Source: Closterium sp. Naga37s-1
Lineage: Eukaryota > Streptophyta > Zygnematophyceae > Desmidiales > Closteriaceae
NCBI GenBank assembly: GCA_947471745.1
Contig: CANJKZ010000783.1
Coordinates: 1,252,501-1,316,500 of the forward strand
Length of the DNA stretch: 64,000 nt
Direction: 5' to 3'
The position numbers were made by a program, and so were the translations under genes. Positions 61,901 to 64,000 of this stretch are shown piece after piece (the first letter of the stretch is position 1; every line of letters starts with the position of its first letter). The notes beneath the pieces are model-generated. The model was not told the origin of the DNA and did not search any database. It saw nothing but the letters and a program-made list of their open reading frames with translations.

Positions 61901-62575
61901 AAAGTGACTTCCAAACGAGGTTTGATGCTGCAGCATGTGCGTTTGTTTTTTAGATGTCTCAAACCCTCAGGCATGGGCATACAAGATTGGAGCACAATGA
62001 GATGAGTGAGGTGCTGTTGATGAATGTCTGCGTTCACGTGGTGGGATGAATGTAGGTTATGCTTTGCTGTACTGCCTGCATACTGGTCGAAACGAGGTGT
62101 GTGGGGTGAAAACCAGCAGTTTGAAATGCAAGGTTGCATGGGTGCTTCAAGTTGGCAAGGAGACAATGATTCATGTATGCCAATGCCTTGCTATGGAGAC
62201 AACGAGGATGGAAGGAAAAGAAATCCACCAGTTGAGGTGTTTTGAGGATATTTTGGGGCTCAAATCAACAAGGATATTTTGGGGCTCACATCAACAAGGA
62301 TATTTTGGGGCTCAAATCAACAAGGATATTTTGGGGCGCAAATCAACAAGGATATTTTGGGGCTCAAATCAACAAGGATATTTTGGGGCTCAACAGGATA
62401 TTTTGAGGCTCAAATCAACAAGGATATTTTGGGGCGCAAATCAACAAGGATATTTTGGGGCTCAAATCAACAAGGATATTTTGAGGCTCAAATCAACAAG
62501 GATATTTTGGGGCTCCTTGATGACAGTCGACCCGACCCTGTCTTGTCTTGTGCCCCTTGGCACTTCCTTGAACTC

Positions 62576-62612
<37 letters not shown>

Positions 62613-63015
62613 ATTTGTACCACAGGTGCATGCAAGATGTGGACGAGGGAGCAGAACCTGTGTGAGCCCACGGACGCTTTTGACTCCACCACTGCACACT
62701 ACCCTTCAAACGGACTGCCCACCCTCCTACGCCCACTCGCTTCCCTCCCCACAGCACACCACTTGCTGAGGTGACAGCCCACCCTGCCCTGTCGCATCGC
62801 CCACACACCCATTCCCGATTCCCCTATTCTTCATTTCCAGGTGCATGCAAGATGTGGACGAGGGAGCAGAACCCATGTGAGCCCACGGACGCATTTGACT
62901 CCACCACTGCACATTATGTGGCGAAGCGGCCCACGGGGTCGTTTGTGATTGGTGGGAACTGTGACAAGCTGCCGCCCATGAAGGCTGATCCACAGGCAAG
63001 GCAGGCACAGATGGC

Positions 63016-63056
<41 letters not shown>

Positions 63057-63070
63057 TGGTGCAGCAATAG
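46965..63070 (+). CDS. type II membrane protein with two PAN/apple-like modules (6 exons)
   Basis: Exons 46965-47000, 47449-47542, 49297-49872, 51171-51413, 61371-61562 and 62841-63070 give 456 residues; from exon 2 on every intron is phase 1. The start is basic ([12 protein letters not shown]) and is followed by one membrane segment, [17 protein letters not shown], fitting a signal anchor with the rest in the lumen or outside. Two similar modules follow. Module 1 joins [14 protein letters not shown] (exon 3 end) to [20 protein letters not shown] (exon 4); module 2 joins [14 protein letters not shown] (exon 5 end) to [14 protein letters not shown] (exon 6). The Cys spacing and the AFWMY block resemble PAN/apple domains, which bind proteins or sugars; no ligand can be named. 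Low-complexity linkers (Gly/Ala, Pro8-Glu5) and a C-terminal Gln run separate or end the modules. Stop is TAG. Intron 4 is about 10 kb and contains the retrotransposon. Confidence 0.75.
47611..47878 (+). repeat. donor-side copies of the membrane-anchor exon
   Basis: Three copies (near 47611-47671, 47716-47775, 47817-47878) of the end of exon 2, encoding [13 protein letters not shown] variants. Confidence 0.88.
47920..49240 (+). repeat. acceptor-side copies of PAN-gene exon 3
   Basis: Older copies near 47925, 48065, 48165 and 48255 ([14 protein letters not shown] type) are separated by GAGTCGACTC palindromes near 48052, 48152 and 48240. Younger copies near 48606, 48751, 48942 and 49132 ([18 protein letters not shown]) include two units about 190 bp apart that are nearly identical. 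Confidence 0.85.
50040..51125 (+). repeat. acceptor-side copies of PAN-gene exon 4
   Basis: A 36-bp minisatellite (50044-50235, GCACCCACCCGGGCTACTGC) built from the acceptor region, then copies at about 50228 (with an in-frame stop), 50402, 50478, 50644, 50842 and 50998 of [15 protein letters not shown] palindrome at about 50447-50478 separates two of them. Only 51171-51413 reaches the donor. Confidence 0.88.
51487..51715 (+). repeat. donor-side copies of PAN-gene exon 4
   Basis: Partial copies of the [19 protein letters not shown] end of exon 4, one with its donor at about 51559, the second reduced to GAGGAG repeats. Confidence 0.75.
51716..51963. repeat. CCCCTT hexanucleotide microsatellite, left flank
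   Basis: About 40 tandem hexamers with a few CCCCAT variants. It continues on the other side of the retrotransposon at 61009-61150, so the element inserted into this array. The last four bases, CATC, form the left target-site duplication. Confidence 0.92.
52196..52240 (+). promoter_or_regulatory. bipartite hairpin in the LTR
   Basis: CCCAACCTCG (52196-52205) pairs with CGAGGTTGGG (52231-52240), and GCACATT (52210-52216) with AATGTGC (52220-52226) across a 3-base loop. Perfect in both stems and present in every LTR copy. It lies just upstream of the primer segment; its function (transcript start, polyadenylation or packaging) is unknown. Confidence 0.8.
52255..52283 (+). promoter_or_regulatory. 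LTR segment complementary to the primer-binding site (putative self-primer)
   Basis: The 29 bases starting CCAACTCACTCGATGCC are the exact reverse complement of 52380-52408. In a transcript starting at or just before 52255 this segment would be the RNA 5' end, as in Tf1-type self-priming. Confidence 0.8.
52380..52408 (+). promoter_or_regulatory. primer-binding site, self-complementary to the LTR
   Basis: Starts directly after the LTR (TACCACACAATAGGC) and ends 2 bases before the gag ATG at 52411. It does not begin with the TGG expected for a tRNA CCA end. The 29-base match to the LTR, extended by one more pair at 52379/52284, is perfect. Confidence 0.82.
52411..54369 (+). CDS. gag: retrotransposon Gag
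   Basis: About 652 residues from ATG 52411, which is 2 bases after the primer-binding site, to a UAG at 54367. Residues 1 to about 475 are an Arg/Glu/Gly-rich, low-complexity extension. Residues about 480-650 form a retrotransposon Gag capsid-like domain ([20 protein letters not shown], then [20 protein letters not shown] and [17 protein letters not shown]). Gag packages the element RNA into particles. The stop is followed in the same frame by the zinc-knuckle region, so Gag and Pol share one frame broken by a single codon. Confidence 0.85.
   Translation: MDKYELRWGRVFSRREEERARREPSRERGRSLERSPRRPAFRADRVPVARDQRAEGRPRVGPYAASADGDAGQRERDRGDSGHGSDDRRAVGEFRSPDGRGRRRDERGRWRGVERFDADRAGEAAHEEESWETSSEEEAEEAGAHLERAAEDAGGGDDEEEPVTGIGNAEPGAAEVAGSASQVGGSQSGRRELRERDASRQEEQSAEGRRRQERRDWGVRAGASRTQGERSRSDVGGLRAAREEPRRGERQPVNPRALDGRRAQEGGVGDGALSPGRQVMRWEGEEDEPRAFSHYWRRGEGHEEGPSSAERRGQRQEERSGVAWTAGPQEQWERTGGEFRSPLGRRQRGRENGGDGRVPVDRRRQERGAAWSPSPERWRQRETSAAGWGGARVSPARMRGRADEERGRREVHGDAGWSRRESRAGGGSLAHGAERAREAREGLERAKERGKEGERLGRGRESWGDGRGGTASATRVEVPARFSGDQRTGPALKNYLMQVGNVKYRCDRQGMDPIDFFFSLPNTLEGEAETLYRMRMDELLWRAGRYGEDPTEAFLERLQRQFPGHTAERIKEFQEFRRGRTESLLTYYNRLINLVEDVKCSDSSLLISKFLGGLDEALGGGLRMRVYELGAEAALEEVFDLAERVELAQRKY
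54370..55761 (+). CDS. Pol part 1: zinc knuckles, protease, methyltransferase N-terminal half
   Basis: Same frame as Gag, between two UAG codons; the first ATG is at 54424. Three CCHC-type knuckles ([42 protein letters not shown]) at about 54490-54640. An aspartic protease active site IIDTGAQ at about 55024. From 55528 a C5-cytosine methyltransferase begins: [20 protein letters not shown] is motif I (AdoMet binding), followed by VYVEQ (motif II-like acidic residue). The frame stops at UAG 55759-55761, before the catalytic motif, and continues in the same frame in the next entry. An ORF ending here could not make an active methyltransferase without readthrough. Confidence 0.88.
   Translation, partial: AYLPRPVERSRRPTWAAAMIPEERGRVDPHREERADTRACYRCGQLGHLRRECKNCDGCGKPGHRKRECPEAARCEVCGKKGHEAKECYQREGGARRKPEELQRQISRLQSQLQATGPGWGAEAGMYARDEEGEGVELDVQCALMAWRGREEMGLRSGGKDGRQEHGRKPREQGSKPDAPAAEKLPARHPQERLACQTSVLLMEAGAVEVEGRKVKTAIIDTGAQSVMLGRGMAERLGLMAPERHVAKGMLVMTAEGGEPKWMPCTRTPIELTLLPGGEHETRIRMKCGISESEDFDLLVGTELVFAVGMSICTWTEKVEFRTRYWKKEGPLGQLPVQFVKVEPKRAYQVGAGGAQKGQGGTTEARGGPRMKPMDRPGQQSDWQQPIRLVELFGGIGAGLAAAVRSGIAVQQWVYVEQAPQVRRMAEHHARQLRREFPDLLSERVIQDAMSGTVHDVSQITEE
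55762..58932 (+). CDS. pol: Pol part 2: methyltransferase catalytic half, reverse transcriptase, RNase H, integrase
   Basis: 1056 codons in the same frame as Gag. Residues 1 to about 250 continue the methyltransferase: [11 protein letters not shown] carries the motif IV catalytic Cys (Glu replaces the usual Pro), FLFENLD is motif [15 protein letters not shown] and [12 protein letters not shown] match the DNMT3-like C-terminal region and motif X. Reverse transcriptase follows from about residue 330, with YIDD near residue 481 and [13 protein letters not shown] before it. RNase H has [11 protein letters not shown] near 627 and DHQPL. Integrase has an HHCC finger ([15 protein letters not shown]) near 836-880 and the D-D-E core ([27 protein letters not shown]). 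The frame ends at a UAG at 58930 produced by a one-base offset; the integrase C-terminus continues in the -1 frame. Confidence 0.93.
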   Translation: MASWGQVDLLVAGWECQGVSWAGGGKGGEDPRTQLMDNLFNILECLQERQGRVAFLFENLDLDGDCREPIRLVREKIGRHLGKGMSCDAARAGSYAHRLRMYWQNVVPVMDLQEEAEGMRRATGRRVVDILEPGRTPAPVCQRSYSRHYPCNQVGQERSALPTLVAYAGAAGYRWEGGKPGPGLVYDHKRGRWEEPTALERELAMGYGENVTAAPGVSEEDRRRALGNAMDGYMMRWLLQRIWREMVLGWGQEAEEVAAAAAPQGAWSCKAEEEEKWTVGEAMSKEGKGAMLELLAKHRKCFAFTLQELGRCKVKEMELKLSSTEPVFQRRRKMPHGDEEICKEKIKELLAAGLIRRSESEYATPTVVAARKDLTGEILSRRMCGDYRALNKITVADRYPMPMAEEIFDKLAEGVFFTTLDLRQGFNQIKIREEDIKKTAFHGPDGLYEWLYMPFGLRNASTVFQRVMDAVLRDVECAACYIDDVVIFSTSEQQHLRDVEKTLAAIEAAGLTCHPKKCRWGEQTVQYLGYEIKGGQIGIQQAKVEVLDRLREPKDKTGLRAVLGFLSYYRRFVPNFSRRAAVLNGLLREDKTWEWGEAQRGALQDLMAAMKTATVLQLPAADQPFTLYTDWSSQGMGGILCQEVEGDEKVVAYASRSCNSAEAQYSSYTGEGLAAVWAVGHFRVYLQGREFTLVTDHQPLTWLMTTPGLTGRNARWAMKLQEYDFKIKHRPGKTLQHVDGLSRNPPPLEPTGTLALLARQVELSGATGGKGPADIWEDEQAVRWVKGETGADEEMSERVRARGHHYRWYQQQLQIQTEDGWKLVPAPGDREAVIREVHSKLGHFGHERTVQLLKTGWWWEGMRRQVQKWVEGCEACQRSRANLTQAKAELQSLPIRGLGFRWSLDLAGELPLSRGGKRYIVLMVEHVSKWLEVRAIPSKSSRHVAAAFKEQVVCRFGACAEVLTDQGTEFQGEFKELLEEVGITHRRTSRYHPQSDGLTERLVQTLKRGLRAYGEKRKREWDNELHWIAAGYRFGKQAALRDHSPYSLLYGCEPVL
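58929..59387 (+). CDS. integrase C-terminal region, -1 frame
   Basis: Reads on from the integrase with a -1 offset at 58929 ([10 protein letters not shown], then [16 protein letters not shown]) and includes a GPY/F-like chromatin-side module ([34 protein letters not shown]). A single missing G in CCGGTGCTG/TAGGGG explains the shift; no slippery heptamer is visible. Ends at TGA 59385. Confidence 0.8.
   Translation, partial: VGAPRVLTDTVTAGTIDNWVALSEARARYLRVIMPAALENLHTAQLRDARRYEQRQRQGMGRKEKKGAGEGQEVYLKRAKQDTLDVGVGTERWRVREVRPSGILVLENEKGAQLKEHQTNTALVRGSKPQPAGPVTRAQATRARAQEGAVGD
59472..59887 (+). repeat. 3' LTR, first copy
   Basis: Same sequence as the 5' LTR by eye over 416 bp. Preceded by 59376-59471, the 96-base segment that is reused as the spacer downstream. 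Confidence 0.95.
59888..60497 (+). repeat. spacer plus second 3' LTR
   Basis: 97-bp spacer (59888-59984: a C plus a copy of 59376-59471) and LTR 59985-60400, then the next spacer 60401-60497. The period is 513 bp. Confidence 0.93.
60498..61008 (+). repeat. third 3' LTR plus truncated spacer
   Basis: LTR 60498-60913 and spacer 60914-61008, which lacks its last two bases and abuts the CATC target duplication. Confidence 0.93.
61009..61150. repeat. CCCCTT hexanucleotide microsatellite, right flank
   Basis: Continuation of the array at 51716-51963, starting with CATC, the right target-site duplication. Confidence 0.92.
61200..62110 (+). repeat. partial copies of PAN-gene exon 5
   Basis: An acceptor-side copy at 61200-61276 ([20 protein letters not shown]) upstream and donor-side copies at about 61655-61755, 61815 and 62085 downstream. 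Palindromes at 61851-61876, 61885-61902 and 61943-61960 separate two copies of an AGGTTTGATGCTGCAGC segment. Confidence 0.85.
61851..61876. repeat. 26-bp perfect palindrome, ACGT core
   Basis: Arm TTGTTTTTGAGAC and its reverse complement, in intron 5 of the PAN-module gene. Confidence 0.9.
62238..62520 (+). repeat. 26-bp tandem array
   Basis: About eleven copies of GGATATTTTGGGGCTCAAAT followed by CAACAA, with one shortened unit near 62391-62405. A CA dinucleotide run follows at 62579-62610. Confidence 0.9.
62624..62706 (+). repeat. acceptor-side copy of PAN-gene exon 6
   Basis: Copy of the start of exon 6 ([20 protein letters not shown]) with an acceptor, upstream of the full exon at 62841. 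Confidence 0.88.
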
Positions 63071-64000
63071 GAGGGGAAGGAATGGAAAATTTCAGTGCAA
63101 CACGAATTGACATTTAAAAAACATGATATATTGTCAGCAGCATGCCATAATGTAAAATGGTCATTGCCTTGATTGATTTCAGTGTGTTCGATCATCACAC
63201 AATGGTTCTGTAGCTTTGGATGGATGGGGTACACAAGAATGTCTCATATGAATTCAACTATGTGCATTGAATTTTGTGTTCATGTAGGCGGTTTCTATGT
63301 ACCGTCTTGCTGTTTGTTATCAAGATTGGGGTGGCAGACCACCATCCTTGCCGCAAAATGACCCGCGGAATCTAGTGCGTGTTTCTTCGCCTCCCAAAAC
63401 ATGCATTGTGCAACCTAGGCGCTGGTTACCTCAGTTGGGGTCGTAGACTACACACTCGTGTCACCTCTCCAATCAGGGGGGCAGTGATTTTTGGCGTTTT
63501 GGGAGATGGAAAGCACGAGCCAGTGAGCGGAAAGTAGTAACGTGAAAACCCTCTCGAAGCCCTCCTTCCTCGGGGTTTTCATGGTTTCACATCACACATC
63601 CCAGCAGCGACATTTGGCCGAGCAGGTCCCTTCGGGAGAGTTCAAAGGGGAGTAAGATGCATAAATAGGTCGAGAGTTATAGTTGGAAGCAGCTAGTGTT
63701 CAGTTTCAGGAGACCAGCATCTGGATTAGATCACCATTGTTCGATCAGCTGCAAGCATCGCGACTATTTCGAGGTGGGTCTTACACCTTCTGGTTCCTGC
63801 ATAATTAATGTGCTCGGCTTCCTCAGCCGCTACTACTATTGACGGGAGCTGAGCGACTAGCCTGTCGCTCTCCTCCGTGCCTCTGGAGTGGCTCTCACCG
63901 TGCCTCAGAATCCAGCACAAACGTCATAGAGAGATTCGACCGGTTGTAGATCGCTCGAGCCTTGACGGCTCCTTCCTTCACGGGTTCGAGCCTCGGGCTC
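63071..64000. other. 3' flank of the PAN-module gene
   Basis: No gene recognised. A minus-strand frame at 63726-63920 has no family features. Confidence 0.5.

Noticed and set aside
63970-64000. Possible tRNA T-arm (GGGTTCGAGCCTC) at the right edge
   Set aside because: The bases around the TTCGAGC loop do not form a 5-bp stem and no matching D or anticodon arm lies upstream.

Overview
The window is nuclear DNA from a eukaryote, most likely a streptophyte (charophyte) green alga. The reasons are spliceosomal introns with GT..AG ends, GC-rich proteins full of Ala/Gly/Pro/Ser runs, several plant-lineage protein families, and an LTR retrotransposon carrying a cytosine methyltransferase, a gene combination I recall being reported from charophytes and dinoflagellates. 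The genus cannot be fixed from sequence alone.

Layout. (1) 198-7059, minus: a large multi-RRM protein whose 3' end lies beyond the left edge. (2) 7652-11866, minus: a single-exon ELM2/SANT-like nuclear protein. (3) 12274-13989, minus: a complete 4-exon SSU72 CTD phosphatase. (4) 15209-18664, plus: a 5-exon F-box protein. (5) 21409-44804, minus: a 25-exon VPS50/syndetin-type vesicle-tethering subunit spread over 23 kb. (6) 46965-63070, plus: a 6-exon type II membrane protein with two PAN/apple-like modules. Its fourth intron holds (7) a Ty3/gypsy retrotransposon, 51964-61008. Exon models were built by hand from splice sites; in each multi-exon model all intron phases agree and the reading frame stays open.

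The host genes are ordinary housekeeping or cell-surface functions and do not form a pathway. The unusual content is in how the DNA is built. Introns of four of the five multi-exon genes are packed with tandem partial copies of their neighbouring exons, each copy straddling a splice site; SSU72 has none. Many duplication junctions carry a short perfect palindrome of the form TTTTGAG-NNNN-CTCAAAA, where NNNN is ACGT, TCGA, AATT or GCGC, with about 35-40 occurrences seen by eye, all in introns or intergenic DNA.

The retrotransposon is the other highlight. It has four identical 416-bp LTRs (one 5', three in a tandem array at the 3' end), CATC target-site duplications, a 29-nt primer-binding site that is a perfect complement of its own LTR (self-priming as in Tf1) instead of a tRNA match, a DNMT3-like methyltransferase domain between protease and reverse transcriptase, and two in-frame UAG codons, one of them inside the methyltransferase.
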